The notes under the pieces were generated by a model, which saw nothing but the letters and a program-made list of their open reading frames with translations, did not search any database and was not told where the DNA came from. Below, piece by piece: positions 23,791 through 31,656 of a stretch of DNA of 34,339 nucleotides (position 1 is its first letter; each line of letters opens with the position of its first letter). The translations under genes were made by a program, and so were the position numbers. The DNA comes from Solirubrobacterales bacterium (GTDB lineage Bacteria > Actinomycetota > Thermoleophilia > Solirubrobacterales > Solirubrobacteraceae), in assembly GCA_019239445.1 (NCBI GenBank), contig JAFAZV010000270.1, forward strand, positions 1 through 34,339, read 5' to 3'.

Positions 23791-24810
23791 ATGCTCGCAG
23801 CTCCGAACCGGCTGCGCTGGCGCGGTCAGGCCGGCCATTACGAGGTCTACTACCTGACGCTCACCGACCCTGCCAGCGGCATCGGGCTGTGGATCCGCTA
23901 CACGATGCTCGCGCCGTCGGCGTCGCCGGCCGAAGCGGCGACCGCGTCGCTGTGGCTCGCGGCGATGGACCCGCGCGCGGGGCGCACGTCGACGATCACG
24001 CGCAAGACAACGCTCCCTATCGCCGCGCTTCAGAGCCGCGGCGAGCCGTTTGAGCTCAGGATCGATGGCGCCACCCTCAGCGACAGCGGCATGACGGGAG
24101 GCTTTGAGGACGTGGCCTGGGACCTGCGCTGGGATGACTCAGGCCGGGGGTATGAGCACGTCTCGCCCGTGCTGCGTCGGGCCGGCATAGCCAAGACGAT
24201 TCTTGTGCTGCCGCACGCTGACTTGCGGATAGACGGGTCGGTGTCGCTCCCCGATGAGCGGCTCGAGGTACGCCAGGCACGCGGCGGACAGGCGCACCTT
24301 TGGGGCTCCAAGCACGCGAGCCGATGGGCGTGGGCGCACTGCAACGACTTCGTCCTGACCGACGGCAAGCCGGCAGCACCCGGGACGTTCGTCGACGCGG
24401 TATCCGTGATCCTGCCCCGCTTCGGGCGGCAGGTCGGTCCTAGCACCCCGGTGCTCGCGCGTATCGAGGGGCGCGACTTCGAGTCCACGTCGCCGCTGCG
24501 GGTGATCGCCAACGACAGCACGTTCGCGCTGACCGGGTGGCGCTTCGAAGCCATCGACGGCGAGCGCAAGCTGGTGGGCGAGGTCGATGCCGACCGGCGG
24601 CTGCTGGCCGGCGTCACCTACACCGATCCCGACGGCGAACGTGCCTACTGCTACAACAGCGAGACGGCGTCGATGCGGTTGCACCTGTACGAGCGCGCGC
24701 CCAGAGTGGGAGGCTGGGCGCTGCGGGACACGTTCGTAGCGAACGGTCGGGCGCACTTCGAGTACGGACAGCGGGACGAGGTTCCCGGCCTCGAGCTGCT
24801 GACGCGATGA
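23791..24810 (+). CDS. Unknown protein, possibly lipocalin/CrtC/tocopherol-cyclase-like
   Basis: Protein of 339 aa, mostly beta-strand in character. It lacks a signal peptide. Motifs such as GHYEVYYLTLTDPASGIGLWIRYT, DVAWDLRWDD, HLWGSKHASRWAWAHCNDF and GWALRDTFVANGRAHFEYG suggest paired beta-barrel domains like the hydroxyneurosporene-synthase/tocopherol-cyclase or Svf1 group. The WGSKH...W.HCN segment looks like a conserved binding site. This is pattern recognition only. It starts 11 bp after the nucleotidyltransferase stop and its stop overlaps pgeF (ATGA), so it is transcribed into the division cluster. Function is unknown. Confidence 0.6.
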   Translation: MLAAPNRLRWRGQAGHYEVYYLTLTDPASGIGLWIRYTMLAPSASPAEAATASLWLAAMDPRAGRTSTITRKTTLPIAALQSRGEPFELRIDGATLSDSGMTGGFEDVAWDLRWDDSGRGYEHVSPVLRRAGIAKTILVLPHADLRIDGSVSLPDERLEVRQARGGQAHLWGSKHASRWAWAHCNDFVLTDGKPAAPGTFVDAVSVILPRFGRQVGPSTPVLARIEGRDFESTSPLRVIANDSTFALTGWRFEAIDGERKLVGEVDADRRLLAGVTYTDPDGERAYCYNSETASMRLHLYERAPRVGGWALRDTFVANGRAHFEYGQRDEVPGLELLTR

Positions 24811-25538
24811 ACTCCGTCGACGCCATCAAGGACCACCTGAAGCTCGAGCTGCCCGGCGCCCACGTCGTCTTCACGACCCGCCGCGGCGGGTTCTCGCTCG
24901 GGCCGTACCGAAGCCTTAACCTCGGCCGCTTCACCGACGATGACCCGGACGCCGTCGAGCGAAACCGAGCCGCGCTGGCGAGCGGCTTGGGCGTGCGCTT
25001 TGCCTATGCCCGCCAGGTGCACGGCGCCCATGTGGCCCGCGTGCTCGACGTCCCGGCCAACGGCTCGCCGGCTGAGGCGGCCGACGGCCAGGCGACGGCG
25101 CTACGCGACGTCGCGCCGATGGTCTTGACCGCGGACTGCCTACCGATCGCGGTGGCCGGGGGCGGGGCGGTGGCGATGCTGCACGCGGGTTGGCGCGGGC
25201 TGGCCGCAGGCGTGATCGGCGAGGGGGTGCGCGCGGTGCGCGGGCTACAGACGGACGGCGGGGCGCCGCTGCACGCGGCGATCGGACCCGGCGCAGGCGC
25301 CTGCTGCTATGAGGTGAGCGACGAAGTCAGGCATGTGTTCGCGTCCTACGGCCCGGCAGCACGCCGAAGCCGCAACCTCGACCTCAAGGCAATCGCCCAA
25401 CGGCAGCTCGAGGCCGCCGGAGTCGGTTCGATCGATGACGTCGGGCTGTGCACGATCTGCTCGGAATCGCTGTTCTTCTCTCACCGGCGGGACCGCGGGA
25501 TCACCGGCCGCCAGGCGGGCCTGGTTTGGTCGAGCTAG
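24807..25538 (+). CDS. pgeF: PgeF/YfiH family peptidoglycan-editing or laccase-domain protein
   Basis: Multicopper-like DUF152 protein of 243 aa. E. coli YfiH (PgeF) removes L-Ser wrongly added to UDP-MurNAc in place of L-Ala; human FAMIN-type relatives act on purine nucleosides. Metal-site motifs are RQVHGAHV (His), LTADCLPIAV (Cys), MLHAGWRGLAAGVI (His) and GLCTICSE, with IGPGAGACCYEV between. ATG 24807 overlaps the preceding stop. Its place directly before yggS and sepF is the conserved division-cluster order in Gram-positives. Confidence 0.9.
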   Translation: MNSVDAIKDHLKLELPGAHVVFTTRRGGFSLGPYRSLNLGRFTDDDPDAVERNRAALASGLGVRFAYARQVHGAHVARVLDVPANGSPAEAADGQATALRDVAPMVLTADCLPIAVAGGGAVAMLHAGWRGLAAGVIGEGVRAVRGLQTDGGAPLHAAIGPGAGACCYEVSDEVRHVFASYGPAARRSRNLDLKAIAQRQLEAAGVGSIDDVGLCTICSESLFFSHRRDRGITGRQAGLVWSS

Positions 25539-26176
25539 TCACTGGCCTCGACGCGACGCGCGTGCGGGCGAACCTCGAGTCCGCGCGCCGCGAGATCGAG
25601 CGAGCCGGGCGCTCGCCGGACTCGGTGGAGATCCTGGCGGCGGTGAAGTACGTGCCGGTGGACGAGCTGGGGGCTCTCGAGAGGGCGGGCGTCTCCGTGC
25701 TGGGCGAGAATCGCGCGCAGGAGCTGGTGGCGAAAGCGGATGCCTACGCGGGGCGCTTTACCTGGGACTTCATCGGGCATCTGCAGAGCCGCAAGGTCCG
25801 CCAGATCTTGCCTCATGTTCGCTACATCCACTCGGTCGCCAGCGACTCGGTGCTGGCTCAGCTCGAGCGCCACGGAAGCCCCGAGACCGCGGTCCTGATC
25901 GAGGTCAACGTATCGGGCGAGGTGGGCAAGAGCGGCATCGCGCCCGAGGAGCTCGGGGCCTTCATTAGACGGTGTCCGGTCCAGGCGGTGGGCCTCATGA
26001 CCATGCCTCCGCTGGCGACCGATCCCGAACAGAGCCGGCCTTACTTCGCGTCGCTGCGCGAGCTGGCGACGCGGTACGGCCTGCCGCAGCTCTCGATGGG
26101 TACCAGCCAGGATTACGTCGTCGCCGTACAGGAAGGCGCGACGATCATCCGTCTCGGGACGACCCTGTACAGCTGA
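25526..26176 (+). CDS. YggS/YlmE family PLP homeostasis protein
   Basis: PLP-binding protein of about 216 aa that carries cofactor without a known catalytic reaction and affects PLP and amino-acid balance. The PLP lysine is Lys41 in ILAAVKYVP. LGENRAQELVAKA, WDFIGHLQSRKVRQIL, LIEVNVSGEVGKSGIAPEE, GLMTMPPLA and SMGTSQDYVVAVQEGATIIRLGTTLY follow in the normal order. The probable start is TTG 25526, a 13-nt overlap with pgeF; GTG 25562 is a shorter alternative. The track's 25448 start lies deeper in pgeF. It precedes sepF, as ylmE does in other Gram-positives. Confidence 0.92.
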   Translation: MVELVTGLDATRVRANLESARREIERAGRSPDSVEILAAVKYVPVDELGALERAGVSVLGENRAQELVAKADAYAGRFTWDFIGHLQSRKVRQILPHVRYIHSVASDSVLAQLERHGSPETAVLIEVNVSGEVGKSGIAPEELGAFIRRCPVQAVGLMTMPPLATDPEQSRPYFASLRELATRYGLPQLSMGTSQDYVVAVQEGATIIRLGTTLYS

Positions 26177-26251
26177 TCTGCCAACCCGCCGCTCTGGTCG
26201 TCATAATCCCGGCAGGGAATCCGGCGAGCCCAGCGAAACCCACCCACGACC

Positions 26252-26815
26252 ATGGCCTTTCGCGACACCTGGCACCGCACGCTCGTGTACTTCGGCCTCG
26301 CGGAGGACGAAGCTTATGAAGACGAGGTCGAGCCGTACGAGGAGCCCGAAGAGGAGGTGCAGGAGAGCTATCGCGAGCGGCCCAACGTGCGCCGCCTCAG
26401 CGCCCGGCGTCGTCGGGACGACATCGACGACATCTTCGCTGACGATGCGGCGAGCGAGCGGCGGTCGAGCGCTCTGCGGCCGGTCGGCGGGACGCGTGGC
26501 AACGGCGGGACGCGGGGCAACGGCCGAAGCGGGAACGACGTCCGCGTCCACTTTGTCGCGCCCAAGAGTTTCAACGACGTCCAGGACGTGGCGGACAAGT
26601 TCAAGGACTCGATCCCGGTCATCCTCAATCTTCAGAGCACGGACACCGACCTGTCCAAGCGCCTGATCGACTTCTCCAGCGGCCTGACCTACGCGCTCGA
26701 TGGCGGCATGCAGCGGATCGCCGACAAGGTGTTCCTCCTCACCCCGCACAATGTCGAGGTCTCGGCCGAAGAGCGCGCGCGCTTGGTCGAAAAGGGCTTC
26801 TTCAATCAGTCTTAG
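26252..26815 (+). CDS. sepF: Cell division protein SepF
   Basis: SepF of 187 aa links FtsZ to the membrane in Gram-positive bacteria. The N-terminal MAFRDTWHRTLVYFGLAEDE is the membrane-binding helix, followed by a long acidic then Arg/Gly-rich linker (YEDEVEPYEEPEEEV; GGTRGNGGTRGNGRSGND). The C-terminal domain VHFVAPKSFNDVQDVADKFKDSIPVILNLQ...LSKRLIDFSSGLTYALDGGMQRIADKVFLLTPHNVEVS is diagnostic. FtsZ itself is not in the window. Confidence 0.95.
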   Translation: MAFRDTWHRTLVYFGLAEDEAYEDEVEPYEEPEEEVQESYRERPNVRRLSARRRRDDIDDIFADDAASERRSSALRPVGGTRGNGGTRGNGRSGNDVRVHFVAPKSFNDVQDVADKFKDSIPVILNLQSTDTDLSKRLIDFSSGLTYALDGGMQRIADKVFLLTPHNVEVSAEERARLVEKGFFNQS

Positions 26816-26841
26816 AGACTGTCGGCGGTAACGTTCCGCCG

Positions 26842-27606
26842 ATGCGACTCGGCCTCATCGGAGCCGGCAACATGGCCCGTGCGCTTGCGCGCGGCTGGGG
26901 CGAGCCGGTGCTCGTCTCAGACTCGGGATCGGGGTCTGGGCGCGCGCAGGCCCTGGCAGCAGAAGTGGGCGGCGAGGCGCTCGCCTCGAACCTGGCGCTT
27001 GCCGAACGCGCCGAGCTCGTCGTTTTGTGCCACAAGCCGGCGCAGCTCCACCTCATCGCAGGCGAGATAGCGCCAGCCGCGAGAGCGGTGCTGTCGGTGC
27101 TCGGAGGCGTGAACACGGCGGCGCTGCAGGAGGCCTATGCCGCAACGCCACTCGTGCGCGCGATGCCGAACACGCCGGTTGAGGTCCGGCGCGGCGTCGT
27201 TTGCTACTCGGTGCCGCCGGAAACTCCTGCAGAGTTCGAATCCGAGGTGCGGTCGCTGCTCGAGCGGCTCGGCACCGCCGTGAAGATCGAGGAACGCTTG
27301 ATGCCGGCCGCCACTGCCGTGACCGGCGTCGGGCCCGCTTACGGCGCGCTCGTGGCCGAGGCGCAGGTCGACGCCGCTGTGCGGCATGGACTGCCCCCTT
27401 CTCTGGCGGGATCGCTCGTTGCGGAGACGATGGCCGGAACCGCGGCGCTGCTGGAGGTGCGCGGATACGACACGCTGCGCGTCCGCCGCGAGGTCACCTC
27501 GCCGGGCGGGGGCACGGCTCGCGGCCTCGCCGCGCTGGAGCGCGGTGGCCTCCGCAGCGCGTTCCAGGACGCGAGCGATGCGCTGCTCGGCTGGAGTTCG
27601 AGCTGA
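26842..27606 (+). CDS. proC: Pyrroline-5-carboxylate reductase family protein
   Basis: NAD(P)H-dependent enzyme for the last step of proline synthesis. The protein is 254 aa, slightly short. The Rossmann motif GLIGAGNMARALARGW opens the protein; LVVLCHKPAQ, PLVRAMPNTPVEVRRGV, TAVTGVGPAYGALVAEA, VAETMAGTAAL and EVTSPGGGTARGLAALERGG follow in family order, the last being the ProC signature. The stop shares bases with the yggT start (TGATG). proC sits inside the division cluster between sepF and yggT. Confidence 0.92.
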   Translation: MRLGLIGAGNMARALARGWGEPVLVSDSGSGSGRAQALAAEVGGEALASNLALAERAELVVLCHKPAQLHLIAGEIAPAARAVLSVLGGVNTAALQEAYAATPLVRAMPNTPVEVRRGVVCYSVPPETPAEFESEVRSLLERLGTAVKIEERLMPAATAVTGVGPAYGALVAEAQVDAAVRHGLPPSLAGSLVAETMAGTAALLEVRGYDTLRVRREVTSPGGGTARGLAALERGGLRSAFQDASDALLGWSSS

Positions 27607-27908
27607 TGCTTGCGCCAGCGCTTACGCGCGTCGACGTCGCCAACTACGTCGACGCCCTGTTCACCGTCTACATCATCCTGATCTTCGTCTACATCCTGCT
27701 CAATCTGCTGCTCGGGTTCGGCCTGCGGCTGCCGTACTCGCGCTGGTCGGACGCCGTGCTCGGCTTCCTGCGCGACGTGTGCGACCCCTACCTGCGGATC
27801 TTCCGTCGCTTCATCCCGCCTATCGGGATGTTCGACCTCTCGCCGATGATCGCGATCATCGTCCTCTACTTCGTGCGGACGCTCGTCGTGGGCGCGATCG
27901 CCGGCTGA
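27606..27908 (+). CDS. YggT family membrane protein
   Basis: Protein of 100 aa with two hydrophobic segments (ALFTVYIILIFVYILLNLLLGFG and LSPMIAIIVLYFVRTLVVGAIAG). Between them lies the family loop LGFLRDVCDPYLRIFRRFIPPIGMFDLSPM. YggT proteins are conserved beside sepF and are linked to division or osmotic functions without a known reaction. ATG 27606 overlaps the proC stop; the longer track ORF is its upstream shadow. Confidence 0.9.
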   Translation: MLAPALTRVDVANYVDALFTVYIILIFVYILLNLLLGFGLRLPYSRWSDAVLGFLRDVCDPYLRIFRRFIPPIGMFDLSPMIAIIVLYFVRTLVVGAIAG

Positions 27909-27924
27909 GCCTGCGCGGGCCGCG

Positions 27925-28416
27925 GTGGCGATGTCTCTGCAGGCGCGCAAGTCGCCCAGGTTGAGGTCGGCCGCGTTCGCGCGCGCGGGCGTTGTGGCCG
28001 CGATCGTGGTCGGGCTCGACCAGCTGACCAAGCACGCGATCACGGCCGGGATCGACCCCGGAGAGCATCGCGACGTCGTGCTCGGGATCAAGCTCGTGCA
28101 CGTGCGCAACAAGGGCGTCGCGTTCGGCTTCTTCTCCGGCGGCGGGACGATCGTGCTCGTGTTCACGCTCCTCGCGTTGCTGGCACTCATCGGCTACCTC
28201 GCGTTACGCCCTGAGCGGCCATGGTTATGGCTCCCGACCGGAATGCTGATCGGCGGCGCACTGGGCAACTTGATCGACCGGCTCGTCAATGGCGCGGTGA
28301 CGGACTTCATCAAACTGCCGCTGTGGCCCGCGTTCAACTTGGCGGACACGTCGATCACCGTCGGCGTCCTCGTTCTGGTCTGGGTGCTCGAGGGACCGCG
28401 ACGTGCCCGGCGCTGA
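27925..28416 (+). CDS. lspA: Lipoprotein signal peptidase (signal peptidase II)
   Basis: Aspartic membrane protease that cleaves lipoprotein signal peptides after lipidation. The protein is 163 aa with four predicted spans. LDQLTKHAI, LVHVRNKGVAFGFFSG, GGALGNLIDRLVNGAVTDFI (catalytic Asp127) and FNLADTSITVG (catalytic Asp141) are the conserved boxes. GTG 27925 or ATG 27931 may start translation; no strong ribosome site distinguishes them. In other actinobacteria divIVA usually lies between yggT and lspA, but the 16-bp gap here leaves no room for it. Confidence 0.95.
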   Translation: MAMSLQARKSPRLRSAAFARAGVVAAIVVGLDQLTKHAITAGIDPGEHRDVVLGIKLVHVRNKGVAFGFFSGGGTIVLVFTLLALLALIGYLALRPERPWLWLPTGMLIGGALGNLIDRLVNGAVTDFIKLPLWPAFNLADTSITVGVLVLVWVLEGPRRARR

Positions 28417-29413
28417 CACAACCTCGAGTGGCCGGCGCGCGAGCAACGAGCGACTCGAGCTCGAGGTCCCGAGCGAGGCGGCCGGCGTTCGGCTCGACTC
28501 GTTCCTGGCCGGACCGTTGGGTTCCCGCGCCCAGGCACAGCAGCTGATCGAATCGGGGCTGGTGCGCGTGGATGGAGAACCACGCCCCAAGCGCCACCCT
28601 GTGCGCGGCGGCGAGCGGATCTCGGTGGTCAGGCGGTTAGCCGAGCAGCCAGCTCCGTCAGCGCCCGATCTCGGCTTCGCGGTTCCGTTCGAGGATGAGC
28701 ATCTGCTGATCGTGGACAAGCCCGCCGGCCTGGTCGTGCACCCGGCGCGCGGGCACCGTACGGGGACCCTGGCCCAAGCGCTCGGCGGCCGCGGCGCGGG
28801 AGGGGAGGAGTGGCGGGCCGGGATCGTCCACCGTCTCGACCGCGACACATCCGGCTTGCTGGTCGTTGCCAAGAGCGAGGCCGTGCACCGGGCGCTGAAG
28901 GCTTTGATCGCCCGGCGCGAGATGCGGCGCGAATACCTGGCGCTCGTCGCCGGCATCCCGCCGGCGCGCACGGGCACGATCGACGCTCCGATCGGGCGTC
29001 ATCGCCACGAGCGCGTGCTGATGTCGATCCACTCCGACGACCCGCGCGAGGCGCGGACGCATTTCGAGTTGGAGCAGGCGCTCGGCGATGCGACGTTGCT
29101 GCGCGTCGTGCTCGAGACAGGCCGGACTCACCAGATTCGCGTCCACATGGCGTCGATCGGGCATCCCGTGGTGGGCGATCGCACCTACGGCGGCCCGGTC
29201 CGCTACGGGCTGACGCGTCAGTTCCTGCATGCTGCCCGGCTCGGGTTCGTGCACCCGGTGAGCGACGCGCCGATCGACGTTCGCTCGCCGCTGCCGCCCG
29301 ATCTCGCCTCCGCTCTGGCCTCTGCCTCCGGACGCGCGACGCCTGACCCGGAGGCGGCGGCGGCCCTCCGCTCATCGGCGAGTCACCCAGCCGAGGAGCC
29401 GGAACGCGGCTGA
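28403..29413 (+). CDS. rluD: RluA/RluD family pseudouridine synthase
   Basis: Converts uridines in rRNA, probably helix 69 of 23S, to pseudouridine. The protein is 336 aa. An S4 RNA-binding domain occupies residues ~28-80 (VRLDSFLAG...AQQLIESGLVRVDGEP), then comes the catalytic domain with VDKPAGLVVHP and GIVHRLDRDTSGLLVVAK (catalytic Asp146). ETGRTHQIRVHMASIGHPVVGDRTYGG closes the core. A disordered Ala/Pro-rich tail follows and its gene end overlaps the convergent cupin gene by 42 bp. The start overlaps lspA by 14 nt. Confidence 0.92.
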   Translation: MPGADTTSSGRRASNERLELEVPSEAAGVRLDSFLAGPLGSRAQAQQLIESGLVRVDGEPRPKRHPVRGGERISVVRRLAEQPAPSAPDLGFAVPFEDEHLLIVDKPAGLVVHPARGHRTGTLAQALGGRGAGGEEWRAGIVHRLDRDTSGLLVVAKSEAVHRALKALIARREMRREYLALVAGIPPARTGTIDAPIGRHRHERVLMSIHSDDPREARTHFELEQALGDATLLRVVLETGRTHQIRVHMASIGHPVVGDRTYGGPVRYGLTRQFLHAARLGFVHPVSDAPIDVRSPLPPDLASALASASGRATPDPEAAAALRSSASHPAEEPERG

Positions 29414-29866
29414 GACGAGCGGCCAGAGCGGCCGCGGCCCGACGGCGAGCCGGAATACGTCTCGGTACTCGTCCAGCGAAGCCGTCACCTGCGCAATCGG
29501 CGGCTGGCGAGCGCCGTGCTGCGAGAGGCGATCGATGGAGCGAAACCAGTCGATCGTGCGCAGCGCAGGCTGCGTACGCCACAGGGCGCGGGCATCCGCG
29601 TTGCTCGCGTTCCACATCTTGTGCGGCACCCCGCGGGGAACCTTCACTGCCTCGCCCGCGGCAAGGTGTCGTTCCGCTCCGCCGATGAGCGCATCGAGAG
29701 AGCCGGCGTAGACCTCGAAGTACTCGTCCTGGCTTGGATGCAGGTGCGGCGGCGGCGGCGCCGCCGCTCCAGGTGTCCAGAAACCCTCGACCTCGAGCTC
29801 GTCCTCCGTCTCGCGCAGCACCCGGACGGCCTCGTGCGTTCCGAGGTGGAGCAGCTCGCCCTCCAT
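29372..29866 (-). CDS. Cupin-domain protein
   Basis: Protein of 164 aa with a single cupin barrel. Motif 1 reads PPPPHLHPSQDEYFEVYAGSLDALIGG (His-x-His and Glu metal ligands). Motif 2 reads AGEAVKVPRGVPHKMWNAS (His). The C-terminal part (ALRTIDWFRSIDRLSQHG...PLWPLVSAAFRLLGWVTRR) adds a hydrophobic helix. Such proteins bind small ligands or act as dioxygenases or isomerases; the reaction is not deducible. Its end lies within the 3' end of rluD on the opposite strand, and it is divergent from the TMEM175-like gene. Confidence 0.82.
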   Translation of the reverse strand: MEGELLHLGTHEAVRVLRETEDELEVEGFWTPGAAAPPPPHLHPSQDEYFEVYAGSLDALIGGAERHLAAGEAVKVPRGVPHKMWNASNADARALWRTQPALRTIDWFRSIDRLSQHGARQPPIAQVTASLDEYRDVFRLAVGPRPLWPLVSAAFRLLGWVTRR

Positions 29867-29968
29867 CTCGCGATGACTCTACCTGTGTACCGCCGCCGCG
29901 GATCTCGCTGCAGTCTGGCCGGATGGGGGGTCGCGAACCGCGGCCGACCGGGTTTAGTCTGCCGAGAA

Positions 29969-30616
29969 ATGTTCGAGGAAGACGAGGACTCCGAAACCCC
30001 GTCAGAGCGAGCGTTCGACTACGCGCGCACGGTAGCCCTCAGCGACGGCGTGTTCGCGATCGCGCTGACCCTTCTCGTGTTCACGATCACCTTCCCGGAG
30101 CTTCAGGGAGTTGCTCGCCGGCGCCTCGGGCATGAGCTGGAGAATCGGCTGCCTGAGCTCTTCTCGTGGGCCTTGAGCTTCGCGGTCTTGGGCTTGCTCT
30201 GGCTTCGACATCATGGGTTCTTCCGCGATCTGCGCACGATCGATGCGCGCATGGCCAGGTTGAACCTCGTGTACCTGGCCCTGATCGCGTTCCTGCCCTA
30301 TCCGACGAGGCTCGTTGGCCAATACGGGAACCGCTCCGTCGCGGTCGTCTCATACGCCGCGACGGTGGTTCTGATCGGGCTGGTAACGGGTTGGATGCGC
30401 ATCCATGCGAGCCGAGCGGGCCTGCTGCCGCCGTCGGCGGTCGGAGACTGGCGCGATCATGCCCTGATCCCGGTCGTGTTCCTGCTCTCGATTCCCGTGG
30501 CGATGTTCGTCAGCGCCGACGTGGCCAAATGGTGTTGGCTGCTGGCCGTGATCGTCGGTCTCCTCATGCGCGGTCGACGCAGGTCGGGCGCCAGGCGACG
30601 CAGGCGCAGATCTTGA
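29969..30616 (+). CDS. TMEM175/DUF1211 family potassium channel-like protein
   Basis: Membrane protein of 215 aa from ATG 29969; the long track ORF from 29516 runs antisense through the cupin gene and is rejected. The first helix carries the family signature ALSDGVFAIALTLLVFTI, which in bacterial TMEM175 lines a K+-selective pore. Further hydrophobic spans are LFSWALSFAVLGLLWL, LVYLALIAFLPYP, VAVVSYAATVVLIGLV, LIPVVFLLSIPVAMFV and WCWLLAVIVGLLM, giving about six spans. The Arg-rich tail (RGRRRSGARRRRRRS) is cytoplasmic by the positive-inside rule. Confidence 0.85.
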   Translation: MFEEDEDSETPSERAFDYARTVALSDGVFAIALTLLVFTITFPELQGVARRRLGHELENRLPELFSWALSFAVLGLLWLRHHGFFRDLRTIDARMARLNLVYLALIAFLPYPTRLVGQYGNRSVAVVSYAATVVLIGLVTGWMRIHASRAGLLPPSAVGDWRDHALIPVVFLLSIPVAMFVSADVAKWCWLLAVIVGLLMRGRRRSGARRRRRRS

Positions 30617-30625
30617 TTGCTTGCG

Positions 30626-31366
30626 TCACGGGCTGAAGACCCGGATGCCCGCCGCGCGCCGGTAGACGAGCCACGTCACCAGCGCCAGCCCAGCAGCTCC
30701 GAGCAGAGGTGCGACCAGGCTCGTCTTCAGCAGCAGCGCTCCGATCAGCGCCCCAGCGAGCATCGCGATCACGGCGCTCGAGCGGCGCGGTGATCCTGCG
30801 CCCGATCCGCCGAACAGGCGCGAATCGGCGGCCAGGGCGGTGAGAGTCATGGTGAGCACGGTGGTGGTCAGGTCCGCGACCCCCATCCGGCGCACGGTGG
30901 CATTGCGAACGCCCATCGCCAGGGCCAGCGCAGCGATGAGAACGTAGCCCGTGACCCGCCCTGGTTGAACCGCGACAATCCCTGCGACGATCGCGCAGCC
31001 GGCTGTGAGGCTCGCCTCGATGATCAGCGCGATGGCGACGTGCACCGGCTGACGATCCGGATACGCCTTAGCCAGCGCGCCTCCAGCGGCCGCCCCAAAG
31101 ACGAAGGCGGCCAGAGAGATGATCGGCGCGAGGACGGGCAGCCCCTGGATGTTTGCGAGGCCAAAGCCGAGCAACACGACGTTGCCGGTCATGTTGGCGG
31201 TGAACACCCGGCCCAGGCCGAGATAGCTGACCGCGTCAACGAGGCCGGTGGTGAAGGTGAGCAGCAACAGAGCCCAGGCCAGGGGATGGCGCACGGTGGC
31301 GGCGGCACGGCGAAGCGCGCCCTCGTCGAGGCGCGATGGATCAGGAGCGCTGGCGCTACCGTTCAT
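30626..31366 (-). CDS. YoaK/DUF1275 family membrane protein
   Basis: Protein of 246 aa. The N-terminal LLLLTFTTGLVDAVSYLGLGRVFTANMTGNVVLLGFGLA is the DUF1275 signature, followed by several more spans (LISLAAFVFGAAAGGALA, VAIALIIEASLTAGCAIVAGI, VLIAALALAMGVRNATVRRMGVADLTTTVLTMTLTALA, MLAGALIGALLL). Transport function is suspected for the family but not shown. A strong GGAGG lies 6 nt before the ATG. It converges with the TMEM175-like gene 9 bp away. Confidence 0.87.
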   Translation of the reverse strand: MNGSASAPDPSRLDEGALRRAAATVRHPLAWALLLLTFTTGLVDAVSYLGLGRVFTANMTGNVVLLGFGLANIQGLPVLAPIISLAAFVFGAAAGGALAKAYPDRQPVHVAIALIIEASLTAGCAIVAGIVAVQPGRVTGYVLIAALALAMGVRNATVRRMGVADLTTTVLTMTLTALAADSRLFGGSGAGSPRRSSAVIAMLAGALIGALLLKTSLVAPLLGAAGLALVTWLVYRRAAGIRVFSP

Positions 31367-31530
31367 GGAGGACCTCCGTTGACGCGGACCTGGAACGCGG
31401 GCTCCCGATGGCGATGTCGAGCGTCAAGCCGCGGGCGCGCTCCTGGCAAAGCCTAGAAATGTCCCCGCGTGTCCGGAGGGTTCGAGCCCGCGGCCGGTTT
31501 CTCGAGGCCGCAGGTCTGAGGCCGTGCGTC
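31367..31530. other. Leader side of DUF1275 gene, no gene seen
   Basis: Spacer between the DUF1275 start and the minus-strand terminator. It holds an 8-bp inverted repeat (GCCGCGGG 31428-31435 / CCCGCGGC 31487-31494) around a GGTTCGAGCCC stretch that looks tRNA-like but does not fold as one. A DUF1275 promoter should lie here; I could not place it with confidence. Confidence 0.35.
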
Positions 31531-31575
31531 TTAAAAAGCCGGCGGGGCGGCCCGTCCAAAAGCCGCCCCGCCGGT
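31531..31575 (-). terminator. Strong intrinsic terminator, minus strand
   Basis: A 13-bp perfect GC stem (CCGGCGGGGCGGC and its complement) with a 10-nt loop is followed on the minus strand by a TTTTT run (plus-strand AAAAA at 31533-31537). The plus strand has no T-run after the stem, so the direction is clear. No protein gene lies just upstream on the minus strand, which points to a non-coding transcript or a DUF1275 leader. Confidence 0.75.
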
Positions 31576-31598
31576 CAGGTTGCGAACCGAGCCACCGG

Positions 31599-31656
31599 AG
31601 GTAGGGGAAGGGAGGTTCGGCCCGCGAAGCGGAACGTCACCAAGGTAGGGGAAGGG
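31599..31656. repeat. 14-nt direct repeat pair AGGTAGGGGAAGGG
   Basis: AGGTAGGGGAAGGG occurs exactly at 31599-31612 and 31643-31656, each within a hairpin loop of the candidate small RNA. On the plus strand it is purine-rich and Shine-Dalgarno-like; on the minus strand it is C-rich. Confidence 0.85.

Noticed and set aside
29516-29968. Long upstream extension of the TMEM175-like ORF
   Set aside because: It is antisense to the cupin gene; the channel signature begins shortly after ATG 29969.
31428-31494. tRNA-like stretch (GGTTCGAGCCC with flanking GCCGCGGG/CCCGCGGC)
   Set aside because: The T-arm-like sequence is not positioned correctly relative to the outer stem and no D or anticodon arm can be drawn.
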